Shown here: piece after piece, positions 54,149 to 64,000 of the stretch | How positions within the stretch are numbered: the first letter of the stretch is position 1 | How the letters are laid out: each line of letters opens with the position of its first letter | DNA from: Acanthococcus lagerstroemiae | Lineage: Eukaryota > Arthropoda > Insecta > Hemiptera > Eriococcidae | Reading direction: 5' to 3' | Length of the DNA stretch: 64,000 nt | Assembly: GCA_031841125.1 (NCBI GenBank) | Contig: CM063108.1 | Location: 52,474,122-52,538,121 of the forward strand | Program-made: the position numbers and the translations under genes | The notes under the pieces: generated by a model | Seen by the model: only the letters and a program-made list of their open reading frames with translations | Told to the model about the DNA's origin: nothing | Database searches by the model: none

Positions 54149-57100
54149 AAGGCATGTGTTAATGTATGGTAATGTAAACGGTTATTTTCCACTCCCGCTT
54201 TTTTCCCTGATATTTCTGGGGTTATTATAACAAAATAATGCTTACAAAGTTCGAGATATATCTTGGAAGAAAACTAATAGAAGGTGTAGGTCGGAGGGAC
54301 ATGGACTTCTTCTTGGTTCACCAAGACGAAGAGCAGGATATTCCTGCCGAAAATAACGTATGTACCTTCTTTTTTTATATACATTAGGGACGAACTAGAA
54401 TAATTTTCTAGGGAGGGGAGAGGGGATTCATTTTGTTAGCTCAGAATGTAAATTTGCCAACAGAAAATCAGACTGGCAACTTACGAGCATTCAAAATAAA
54501 AAGACAACACTTCTGAAATTTGCTTCCCGAGGGTCGACTTTACTAAATTTGCCAATTTTGAAAGATTGGAACGAGGCTCCTCTCCCCCTCCATCAATGCG
54601 TTTCTGTTTCGAATTTATTTCTGGATTAGTGGTGATGCTCACATCTGTTGTCAGCACAAGTCCCGAGTGATTGCAGAGAAGTCTTTCGTCTCAAATAAAG
54701 CTTTGTAAGTGAACGAAGAAAATATTGTAAGGTCTAACGGGGGTGGCATCCATTTTTCTCGAAGTTTGCTTTATTTAATTTAATTTTACTGCTCTAATTA
54801 GTTTTTGACGAATTCTACATTAACCGAATAGTTTATCCATAGGGTAGGTGAGCCATCATCTGACCTATAATCTTCCCATTTTTTGAATTTTGAATCTGCC
54901 TCTCGCTTCCGGTGTACCCGATTAAGAGCGCGCTGAAGAATTGCTCATTTGTACTTCTTGAATGTTCAGTTGCCTATCGTTCACATGTCCTGCTCGAGAG
55001 GGCCAAATATATGTCCCCATTCACAATGTTCAGGATTTTGTATTTTCGATTACCTTTTCTTCAGACCGGAAAACCCCCTGCCTTAATTTCTTCATAATGC
55101 CCATATCTTTCTTGCCAGTATCCCGGGTGGCCGTTTTATGCCCCGTGGTGTCCATGTGCTATACTGGAGCGGGAAATTTTGCTTTAATCATTCACGGTCC
55201 CTGTACGTGCTTACACAATTGCAGACTCACACTTCGCAGCGATTTCTCTCTTTCTTTGAAATACCATGCGGTACTTCACAACGTAAAATGTTTTCCAATC
55301 GCAACGTACTAAGCCAACTGCCATAAAGTAACTCGTGCTTGAGACATCGCATTTCATGGGCCATAAAAAATGAAATATCCGCGCGAGTTGATATACTCGT
55401 AGTTCGCCGTATATAGGATTCCAATGTAGTTTGCTCAAAAAATTACCGCGCGTTTAACAAGCTCGCCGCGCGGGAATCTTCTCGTATTCGCCGTCAGCGT
55501 GAGCGCCAAACTCTGCACCCCGCGTCGTATACGCATTCGGATATAAAATTCGTAACCATTTTGGATTACGAGTCTGGCCCCCGCCCCTAACACCTCCGAG
55601 TTTATTTTTCTAATTTACTTGGCCACGGAAACGCTTCTCGTATATATTGTACAGTTTTGCGCTATCGACGTATATACACCAAACTGACAGCGCGCTTCAA
55701 TTTATTATCCATACTCGACTGGCTATATACTTTTCGAAATTGTTATGATACCAACAGCAAACTCGAACAAACGTTCTGGCAGCTGAATGAGCCGGCAGAG
55801 AGGGAGTTCGGTTCTTCACTCGTTGAAATAAGCGAATTTCCAGTACGTCGATCAGATCGGTATCGAGAAAACGAATCGACGAATCGGCCATTCTGGCGGT
55901 CATTTTCATGACGTTGAGCTATAAGTTGAGCGAAATCTCTTCGATCGGTGGCTGACTGAATAACGGCTTTCGGGAGGAGGATGCGAGGGAAGAGTTAATG
56001 AAGTCGGAAGAGATTGCGCAGTGATTTCCCGTCTGTAGTTCCATCTTCGCATGCATCCGAATGAAAGTAGGAAACTGCATTGTCTAGTCGGGGAAAGTCA
56101 AATAACACGAGAAAGTGGAACGAAAAAGAGCAAAGTTGGACGGAAAAAACAGAGCCAAATAATACCAGGTGAACAGTTTCGTTCATTAGAGAATGAATAA
56201 TGGCTCTTATTTCAAACTGAGCCAAAGGCAAAAAAAAAACAAAACGTAATTTTACAGGAAACGAAAAAATGACTAGTTCAAATCTATGGGGGGAGGGGTG
56301 CGTTAAGGAGTATTTTATTAATCCAGATATTTCAGCGGAAAATATGAGATGCTAATAGGGTTCCTGTAAAGCCATCAAAGTGATCATTCTCTTACCTTTA
56401 GCTCACTTTGGAAAGTAAATTTGTGTATTTTTGCAGTTTTCGTGATACTGCTTGCCTTCTGTAAGTGTAATGACCATGCCATTAGTGTATCACATAATCT
56501 TACAGGTGTCTTCTACCATACAAACCATACGAAAAATAAGAAAAGGTACACATCATTTTAAATAATACTCTTAACATTCGCCTACAACACAGAAAATCAC
56601 ATAGATTGAGAGCTCCACCTTTAGTATGTCCTGCACTCTAGTGGCTAGCATCCAAAATCATCTAAATCGTAAAATCGACCCGGAATACCTTTAGCTCCGT
56701 TCAGAATAAGACCCCCTCAACAGCTGCTAAAATTGATTATATCAAAGAATTTTCGAACGAATATTCCTTTAAACTGGAGTGTACGTATTATGTGGTAATT
56801 TACAATTTTGCGATGTGGGCTGCTGACAGTTTAGAAGAAAAAAAAAATCATTACACATTGCTGAAAATGAAATACAATCTAAATATTGGTTCAGAAAAAT
56901 GAGATAAAAAAAAAGAATCGAAGTTAGACTTTTAGCGAAGTTTTCCTCCAGAATCTCTTTGTGCTAGCTTCTTAATGATCATAACACGAATCATAAATCG
57001 TAGCGCGGTAGATCTGTATCTCCCAGGGGGCTGAGAGTTTCCAAAATTCATTTATTCTCAAAAATCTCTTAGATGTGGATGTTCAGAAAAGAGTTCGATT

Positions 57101-57164
57101 GTTTGCTCAAATCTGTGAGACCAAAAACATGCTAAAAAATATGCGTTTTCGCCCATAATGCCTG
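54149..57164. other. Three kilobases without recognised gene
   Basis: 54149-55400 is mixed AT-rich DNA. 55400-56000 is more balanced with CpGs and could be single-copy. Short open frames (for example 55657-55911) have no known motif. No inverted ends or shared repeats were found. Confidence 0.35.
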
Positions 57165-57320
57165 CGTTAGTCTATAGGAAACTGCAGGGTCATTTTGAAC
57201 CCTTTGTTTCCAGCATTTCAAGAGCAGTTACGAAAAGATTTAAGATATCTTTCTTGTGTAGAATTTACTGGGAATAATCTTTACCCGAAATTTATTTCTT
57301 ATGTTCCATATTTCTCGATA
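57165..57320 (+). repeat. Dispersed repeat Z, copy 2
   Basis: Counterpart of 50205-50370; boundaries approximate. Confidence 0.6.
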
Positions 57321-58529
57321 TTTTTGGAATTAACTGGATTTTGGGAAACCTGCAGCCCTCTGGGCAGATAGCCCCACCGCGATAACCTCAGATTTTTGAT
57401 ATGTTCATTACAGAGCTGTTTTAAAGACATTCATGAAAAAGAATATTTGCTGGAATTTTTGTCCAACTCGAACTCTAATTTTTTGGGCTATATTGAAAGC
57501 TAAAAAATACTATGTATGTGGCTATCAGTATCATCAGACGTAAGGTTTCTCGAGTTGTCGAGTTTGAAAAATTCCGCAGGAGGCGATAATCTAAAATATT
57601 GAAAGTTTAATTTAGAGCTCACATTCTAGCTCCCTGCGGAGTATTCTAACTATGGGTTATACTTGAAATGACCCTAAAAATTAACTCAGCAGTTCGAGGA
57701 GCCTCATGTATGACATCGTTGATACTCACTAGAATAACTTTCGATAACTTAGGTTGCAACCTCCTTGAGAGCCGTCTGTATAGGTGTCAGAGCTAAAATA
57801 ATTTCAGTAATGAATTCAGTAGCTCTTATGAAACCCCACAGTCAATATTTTGGCAGCTATTTATCCCAATTTTTTGATATTGAACCCTGTAGATTATTTA
57901 TGGTAGTAGTGCCTAATTAATCAATTAAACTAAAAGAAATCGGTTAAATTGATACAACCCGCAAAATAATAAATTGGGTAATTAGCTTTTTGGCAGAAAA
58001 TCGATTTTTTATCATTGCGCGTTTGATTATTCTCTTTTAATTGGATGGGGGGGGCGGAAATGAGACTACAGAATTGCAGTCTTCAGACAGTGTTCGAACC
58101 TGGAGTAATAGTATTAGGCATGGGTCTAGTATCTCTAGAAGTATCAGAGCACGGTGCGCTACTAGCGCTAAAGAGACGAGTGAGCGGAAAATCGTTCGAG
58201 TCCGCCATCTATTTCAGAACATGTTTAAGTAGTTAGGTACTAATAACTTGACTTATTTCGTTTATTTTATATTTTCAATTTTTTAACTATTCCAAATAAT
58301 CGACTTTTAATGATAATCGATTTTTGGGTATCACTCATTTATGGGTGGAGGAGTATTCAAAAATGGTTTTAGCGAATTCGAAAACCGTAGAAGTAGGTTA
58401 TTACCTAACATTTATTTGATTAACATTGAGTGAAGGATATCATTTCATCAGTAGACCCCCAACAGCCCTATTTTAGAATTCCATGCCCTCTATATGAAAT
58501 TTTTTCGAAAAACTTATTGATTTAGGTCC
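57321..58529. other. AT-rich DNA, no gene called
   Basis: Two overlapping 63-codon frames at 58041-58236 were considered and not called. The rest is non-coding. Confidence 0.35.
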
Positions 58530-58711
58530 CCTCATTTTGTTCTTCTAAGTATGTCTCTCAGTAGGCTATTAAATAGGTTGGGAGATAACGGGTCTCCCTG
58601 TTCTTTTTGCACTTCAAAAGCAGGCCCCTCCCTATCTAATTTGATATATGGCGACGAATTTTTGTTCAGAGCTTTGTATATATTTTTTTAAATTTTTTAT
58701 ACTACTTGATC
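58530..58711 (-). pseudogene. RTE-like LINE, QGDPLSPNLF block
   Basis: Minus-strand reading KNIYKALNKNSSPYIKLDRE, GPAFEVQKEQGDPLSPNLFN, SLLRDILRR is the segment just before the catalytic box of RTE enzymes. The preceding block is at 61597-61690 on the same strand, 2.9 kb away. Confidence 0.75.
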
Positions 58712-58859
58712 AGAAAGGCAATGTTTACGTTGGTGTTTTACAGACGACAAGAAGCGCCTATAATTCATGCATCGAGTGCTAACGAAACGCGCATGTAAAG
58801 TAAACGTCCCTCAATGTAAAGCGTTTTTATATGATAAAACTGCTAGCCAGTAATCTCGT

Positions 58860-58940
58860 ATCGGGAATCGAACCCGCGTCCATTGAAACATTTGACTAAA
58901 ATGCAGCAATTGTCTCTAACCACTCGGCCACAAAGCGAAT
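58860..58940 (-). repeat. tRNA-like sequence, possible SINE or tRNA relic
   Basis: On the minus strand TGGCCGAGTGG (A box) and GGGTTCGATTCCCG (B box with T stem) are both close to consensus. The acceptor stem does not pair and the middle (anticodon arm) is irregular, so a functional tRNA is unlikely. The A box is of Ser/Leu type. Confidence 0.45.
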
Positions 58941-59225
58941 TACAAAGTAGCGACTTAAGAACGTATTTAAATATTCACGACATAGTACAGCTGTTACCGT
59001 TTGTTGTTAACTGTCGTTACGTTTTAGCTGGCCGCTACCTGTGTATGCTGTTTGTGCACATGAACAAACTGAAGACAGAACTGTGATACTGTACTTTGTA
59101 GTAATTAATTGAGCTAATTTAATTGTTGAATTGATTACGCACACAAAAATCACCTGTCTATAATTTAACTAATGAAACAGATTAAAAAATAATAATAATA
59201 AAAATACAGACCATGTCTGCGAAAA

Positions 59226-59303
59226 ACATTGCCGCTTCTGATCAAGTAGTATGAAAAATATCTTCTACAACAAGAGCAAAAAGCGAGTCTACATGACTCG
59301 GGA
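59226..59303 (+). pseudogene. RTE-like LINE scrap, inverted to 58690-58723
   Basis: GCCGCTTCTGATCAAGTAGT on the plus strand repeats, inverted, the sequence at 58699-58723. Translation KNIFYNKSKKRVYMTRE parallels KNIYKALNKNSSPYIKLDRE of the minus-strand fragment. It is cut by the hAT element at 59304. Confidence 0.5.
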
Positions 59304-61479
59304 CAGAGGTGGAGACTTATATTTTTCCAACATGTCGCAAAATATCAGTCGTAAAAGGGGGCTGGACACCATCCACTTGACAAATTCAAAAAATAATTTT
59401 TTTTCATAGGTAGCCAGGGAAACCTAACACGCCTACCGGCTAAATGTCGTCTTTAACTTTGGAAAGACTCTTCTGCAACCTGTTGCCGCGCTGGAAATTC
59501 ATTTTATTTATCGCGTGGCTTTATCAGGTGACTACCAGTGATTTTTTTGTGTGACAGACTTTCGATTTCTTCCTCGTTTTTTTTAAAATAATTTTTATTT
59601 TACCGATTTCTTAATTTTAATTTTTATCCAGTTTTAAAAAATCAACAGGCGTAGTTTATTTTATTTTTATTCGATTTTAAAATTTTAATTTAAATTTAAA
59701 AATCCACCGCAATCGCTGTATATTTCCGAAGTGATTTGTCTTCAAAGGCTTAAAATAAAAGTTACTAGGTCTGTGATTTTGAAGATTTCAATAGATTTTG
59801 ATTTCCAATCTCAATATGAACGTGGAACGTCGTGGAAATTGAAGTGGAGTGGTTGATTTGTTTTGGTTAATTACTTAGGCTAATGCAAGTTGCGACTCTC
59901 TCTTCTTTAGTACCCGGCTCCCCCAAGCTCCTCTAGCTTTGATCTCGGGAACTAACAGAGCAGGTTTATCTTGGCCAAATTATGGACGAAAATGCCCGCT
60001 TGGTTTGCATCTTTAGTTCGTTCATCTTGAGTTCGTCACCTTGGTCTCCCCGCTCAGTGGGTAGACCAAGGGTATTGTATGGGGCCATGGCTTGGTTCTT
60101 CAAAGCAGTGTTCTAGAATCGCCTCCTTCAGAGACACCTCCGGGTTTCCGAGGCACTCGGAGAATTTTAGACTCTCTATCTTCGGGGCCCAGTCTGAACC
60201 TCCCCTTCTAGGCTACCTTTTTGGCACATTGGATCGCGTAGTAAGTTCCCACATCGTTCTTTCAGTCTTATATAATAGAGAAGCCCTCACTCTGTATATG
60301 ATGAGACTGACGGGCATCAATTTTATCCTGCTCGGACCAGTGTTTGGAACCTATTCAATTTTTCGTTTTGATCGGTTTTGAGCTTTGTAGTTTCCATTTT
60401 GGTTGGTTTCGGTTCGGAACTTCCATTTAATTTGCCAATAGGTTTTGGTTTCAGTCAAGAGACCGTTTTAAAATACTGAAAAGGTCTTATTTCGGTCTTT
60501 CATTGCTGGACCGGTTTTGGTTATGGTCTTCACTTCACATAATGAATCGGTTTTAGTCGGGCTCAAAAAATCTTTCTCAAACATTTTTTAGAGTTAATTC
60601 ACTTTGACAATTGAAATAAAATCCTAAAATCTGATACACTGACGCGAAGTCGCAGCACGCGCCCAAGCGGCGACAAAGAAGAACAGAAAACGATTGACCG
60701 ATTGGGACCTTTTTATTTAGTTGGTTTATGGTCTTGACGCACGCATGAGCTTTCATTTCAATCGGTTTTGGTTCCAGTTAAATCTACATTTCAAATATTT
60801 GGTTTATGTTTTGGTTAACGACCAGTTGAGGCTAAGGTTTCAGGTCTTAATTTGGTCTTTTGCATTTTAAAGGGTTTTGGTTTCAGTCTCATGAAACTGT
60901 TGAATTTGAATGGGTTCCGGATTCGGTTTCGGTTCTGGTTCCAAACACTGAGAGCTCAGAGGTGGACTGTGACACCAAATAGGGGGTGGATGCTCCAGCT
61001 CCCTGTCTCCTGTGCATTTGTATATACATCACTAAGCTGTAGATAGGAGGTACCCGGCCCGTACCTGTCTGGTCACAACGGCGGATGGAGGAGACCACAT
61101 CAAGTGGCATTAATTTCAGCGGTAAGCGGCTAGGCTATATTTCTACTTAGTTGGTAGTCTTAAGCTTCCACTACGTTAGTCTGTGAGTGCCCCTTCCCGT
61201 ACCCCTGTGACGTAAATTTCCAATAGGTCAGCAGGAGAGTCCAGTAATGGTGAACGCACCCTCAGTTCACCAGAAGTTGAACTTTTACATCAAATGCTAA
61301 ATTCACCTAGATATAGTTGTGTAACATTCCTATAGGTGTCGCTGTTCAACTATAAAAGTGATTTTATTTTTACTTCAGTGCAATTGGAAGAATTGAGAAG
61401 AAAAGCTTTTTTCCGAAGTCCGACAAATTTTTGGCATGTCGCAAGTGCGACATGCGCGACACGAAAGTCTCCGCCCCTG
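59304..61479. mobile_element. hAT-type element, 2,176 bp, non-coding
   Basis: Bounded by a perfect 8-bp duplication ACTCGGGA (59296-59303 and 61480-61487). Ends are inverted: CAGAGGTGGAGACTT on the left and CAGGGGCGGAGACTT as reverse complement on the right, and both ends carry CATGTCGCA a little further in. No transposase was recognised, so it is an internally deleted or non-autonomous copy. It contains another inverted-ended element at 60338-60950. Confidence 0.85.
60338..60950. mobile_element. Nested element with CAGTGTTTGGAACC ends, 613 bp
   Basis: Perfect 14-bp inverted ends. The interior is made of many GGTTTTGGTTTCAGTC-like words, i.e. a degenerate GGTTTTGGTT repeat. The flanking 8-mers GCTCGGAC and AGAGCTCA do not match well, so the duplication is decayed or the boundaries are slightly off. 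The CAG ends suggest hAT. Confidence 0.65.
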
Positions 61480-61487
61480 ACTCGGGA

Positions 61488-61596
61488 ATTGCTCACTCGC
61501 TAGGCTCGTTCGCAAACTTTCCCTCGCCATGTAAACACTCACTTTTGACTCTCGATGTGTAATATACTATTTTAGTTTTAGTTTACAGTTTACACC
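61488..61596. other. Short segment between the hAT element and LINE block
   Basis: No identified function; it belongs to whatever separates the LINE blocks at 58711 and 61597. Confidence 0.35.
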
Positions 61597-61690
61597 TCCT
61601 GTAAGAGCATCATGGCTTTCCATAAATATGTACGGCTGACGGTATCAAAAGCCTTCTGAAAATCGATAAATAAGTGGATTTCAATTCGGT
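61597..61690 (-). pseudogene. RTE-like LINE, IDFQKAFD block
   Basis: Minus-strand reading IEIHLFIDFQKAFDTVSRTY, LWKAMMLLQE carries the first catalytic Asp. In an intact enzyme the block at 58530-58711 would follow within 25 residues. Confidence 0.75.
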
Positions 61691-61799
61691 AAAGTTAGTC
61701 TTAATGCGAGTGCTAAAACAACTGTAACAGAACTAAACGGATGTCCTGCCTGACCGGTCGCGGGAGACAAATTGAAAGCGAATTATGAAGAAGAAGTAG

Positions 61800-61945
61800 A
61801 AGAAGAACGTGGTTTTGAAAGATCACGTGCAGGAAGTATAGGTTTGCAGATGACAAAAGACGTTTTCAAGACTTTCGCATCGTGCTACATGAAAAGTAGC
61901 CAGGTAGGACGACTTGTGGGTCATTCTACCAAAACCTTTATAATT
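61800..61945 (+). repeat. Dispersed repeat X, copy 2
   Basis: Counterpart of 16440-16745 in the opposite orientation: AGATGACAAAAGACGTTTTC and TTTCGCATCGTGCTAC. Flanked on the left by AGAAGAAGTAGAAGAAGAAC. Confidence 0.5.
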
Positions 61946-63348
61946 CATGTTTTCTGTGTTTTTTTTTTTTGACATTTTTATGTCCTTACTTTGGCACACA
62001 AACGGGAGAAACGTTACATTCACGTGTCACGTTTCACGCGTTACGCGTGAATATTTCCTTCCTAGGAGAGGAGATAGGAGGCTCAAACTAATTAGGACCA
62101 CGATGAAGGAATGGCAGCCCACGTTGAAGGAATTACTGATAATAGACTAATCAATATTGGTTAACTCATGATCAACCGATTCATATTTGGAGGCTGTATC
62201 ACTCTTCCCTCCTATGGGAGAAACTCCGCCACTTATTTTCGGAACGTTCTCTTCCCCCCTCCCTCCCTCCTCTCTCATCATCATCAGTATATTCCACACA
62301 AACCAACTCTACCAGTTCCAGCTTCATGGTACATACTTCTTCCTCGTACATTTTCTTTCATCGCCTACGGAGTATGCTAAGAGGAGCGAGAGTGAGAGAG
62401 TGACTCGATATAAATCGAAAATTCGTTTTTCGTTAATTTATTCACCGACTTAGTCGGTCGGTTATTTATTGCTTTCCTTTTCGGCGCGGACCGCAACACA
62501 CGGTCGCATCGGCGAAAATAATATACCAAATTGCGGTCTCGAACTTGGCGCAATTTCACGTGCGAAAACGAAATTAACTTCGCATGTACGCGGATTCGGC
62601 GAGAGTTCAGCGTTTGAAAACGATCGTGGACATCACACGAGCTTCCCTCCCCTCAATTTTAATGGCTTTTCGTGCTTCGACTGCGCTAATTATTATTTGG
62701 GTAGAAACTCGCGAGAAACTACCGGAGACTGCTGAAGACAGTGTAGTAGTTTTATTTACGATTATAAAAGGCTATAATATATATCGGTGCACCGCGCGGG
62801 TCGTATTTTATCCAGTTTGGGTAGTTTTCACATGCGTGTGAATCCGAATTTCCAGTTTGAAATTCAAATCTAAGGAAATATACGGGCAGAAAAAGCTCGA
62901 CTTTTTCGCTGTACGTGTCTGCGTTCTGATTTATTTCGGGATGCGTTTTACCTTTCTGTTAATGTAATGAACGAACGTACTACGTGTGTGCTCTAGTCTG
63001 CCCTCTCTCTTTCACTTCGCCAACTCTGTGATCAAACCGCGCGAAGTTTTGAAAGTGACCGCCGTGCACGCCCGCGCCCATGCCCCTTGTTTGAAAAAGA
63101 AAGAAAGAAAGAAAAAAGTTCCGGATTTAGGTCCAAAGGGGATTGGTGGCTCGCATCTGCTTTCACTGCTACTCTAAGTGCGAAATGGGATGTGACCACC
63201 AAGGCGCTTAATCCCTCAGAGTATTTTTCGAATCAGGTACGACAGCCGTACCGACTTATTTGACTTACCCGAAAGAACGTGTGTAATCAAAGCTAAATGA
63301 AGTAACTCGATAAAAACACGCTAGATTACTGTGCTTGGATTAATGAAA
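61946..63348. other. No gene recognised; AAAG microsatellite at 63099-63116
   Basis: 62460-62900 has balanced composition and CpGs, possibly single-copy. Open frames of 85-88 codons overlap each other in different phases and show no motif. A (GAAA)n tract lies near 63099-63116. Confidence 0.4.
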
Positions 63349-63350
63349 TA

Positions 63351-64000
63351 CAAAGGTTGTTCCAAAAGTAACTCCTCCAAGCCCTGTATCTTGGGATCCA
63401 CTCAAGTTACAAAAATGAAACAAAGCTCATTTGAGAGAGAATTTTGTTACGTTTCTAAAACACTATTTACATTTCAACATATAGTCGCCGTTAAGCTCGC
63501 TACATCGCTGCTGACGCTTAATCAGTTTTCGCAATCGGTTTTCGTAAAATTTAGCGCTATTCTCGGAAAAATCTCGACACTGCGGACTTCAATTCGTCAT
63601 CCGATGCAAAATGGTACTCTTTTTAGATATTTTTCAAGATCTGATCAGATAAAAATCACTAGAAGCGAGGTCGGGGGTATAAGGAAGGTGCGGAACAATT
63701 TCGTAATGCAACTCCGGTAACCTGGCTTGAGTGCGCGCTGCGGTGGGAGGTCTCACATTGTCATGTTTGAGTAAGAAGGTACCGCTGGCAGGTCGAACGC
63801 GGTTTAAACGATATTGTTAAGCTGTTGAAGTCTTACAGCACTTCTCAGCATTGATTATGGTGCCTTTTTTTCTTCTTCAAAATGGATCAAGTTTGGCATA
63901 AATTTCATCCTTTTTCGACAATTTTGGGTGCCCTGACCGAGGTTTATTCCGTAATTTGAACTCACCAGCCTTTGTTTCTCTCACCTACATCTATACCGCA
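63351..64000 (-). mobile_element. mariner element, right part of window, runs off the edge
   Basis: The 3' terminus is CAAAGGTTGTTCCAAAAGTA at 63351 with TA outside (63349-63350), in keeping with a mariner terminal repeat. The transposase lies on the minus strand. The other end is beyond position 64000. Confidence 0.8.
63463..64000 (-). pseudogene. mariner transposase, partial and internally deleted
   Basis: Minus-strand reading: an N-terminal piece FKLRNKPRSGHPKLSKKDE, then a jump to KHDNVRPPTAARTQARLPEL (the HDNARPHTA block), HYEIVPHLPYTPDLASSDFY (third catalytic Asp in SSD), a stop, and FYENRLRKLIKRQQRCSELN, GDYM to a stop near 63463. The region with the first catalytic Asp is missing, and stops and frameshifts occur. 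The transposase cuts and pastes the element into TA in its family; this copy cannot. Confidence 0.85.

Noticed and set aside
58041..58236. Two overlapping 63-codon plus-strand frames
   Set aside because: Both are short and overlap in different phases without a known motif; neither has supporting context.
62469..62841. Overlapping 85-88 codon frames as host exons
   Set aside because: They overlap in different phases and I could not find convincing splice signals or a recognisable peptide.

Overview
The window looks like gene-poor, transposon-saturated arthropod (most likely insect) nuclear DNA. I see no bacterial operon, no rRNA and no confident host gene. What I can read is mostly decayed retroelement protein in many frames and on both strands, plus short inverted-repeat DNA elements with target-site duplications. 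The co-occurrence of RTE-like, Jockey, CR1/Daphne-like, LOA-like and I-like LINEs, Penelope-like elements, Gypsy scraps, hAT-type MITEs, a pogo-type end and a mariner points to arthropod. The species cannot be named from sequence alone.

Layout. 1-4.3 kb: an RTE-like LINE on the minus strand, split by an inverted-repeat element, itself split by a Penelope-like element (PLE), itself split by a 1,021-bp solo LTR. 4.9-10.6 kb: RTE fragments and a 5'-truncated Jockey ORF2 with a poly(A) tail, fused in frame to an RTE 3' end. 12.4-14.8 kb: a fairly well preserved CR1/Jockey-like reverse transcriptase with one frameshift. 15.2-19.1 kb: RTE scraps. 19.2-21.3 kb: a Jockey 5' half (ORF1 gag plus endonuclease). 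21.4-28.6 kb: RTE, LOA-like and I-like LINEs, the last two carrying RNase H. 22.1-23.5 and 39.4-40.9 kb: two copies of an unclassified 1.4-1.5 kb repeat. 28.7-31.0 kb: a 122-bp tandem array broken by two DNA transposons. 31.6-33.2 kb: apparently single-copy DNA with one candidate host exon. 33.3-39.4 kb: Gypsy scraps, a second PLE and a CR1-like 5' half. 40.9-48.1 kb: MITEs and a 2.3-kb foldback element with other elements inside it. 52.2-54.1 kb: an RTE with inverted 5' half and a perfect 12-bp target duplication (twin-priming structure). 58.5-61.7 kb: RTE fragments around a 2.2-kb hAT-type element with a perfect 8-bp duplication. 63.35-64.0 kb: a mariner transposase running off the right edge.

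Almost every coding trace carries stops or frameshifts, so nothing here looks able to move by itself; the best preserved reverse transcriptase is at 12.4-14.5 kb. The value of the window is historical: target duplications and broken reading frames give an explicit order of insertion events. I found no convincing new functional system. The strongest observations are structural: fourfold nesting, the twin-priming scar, the repeat-bearing solo LTR, the unclassified 1.4-kb repeat and the foldback element.
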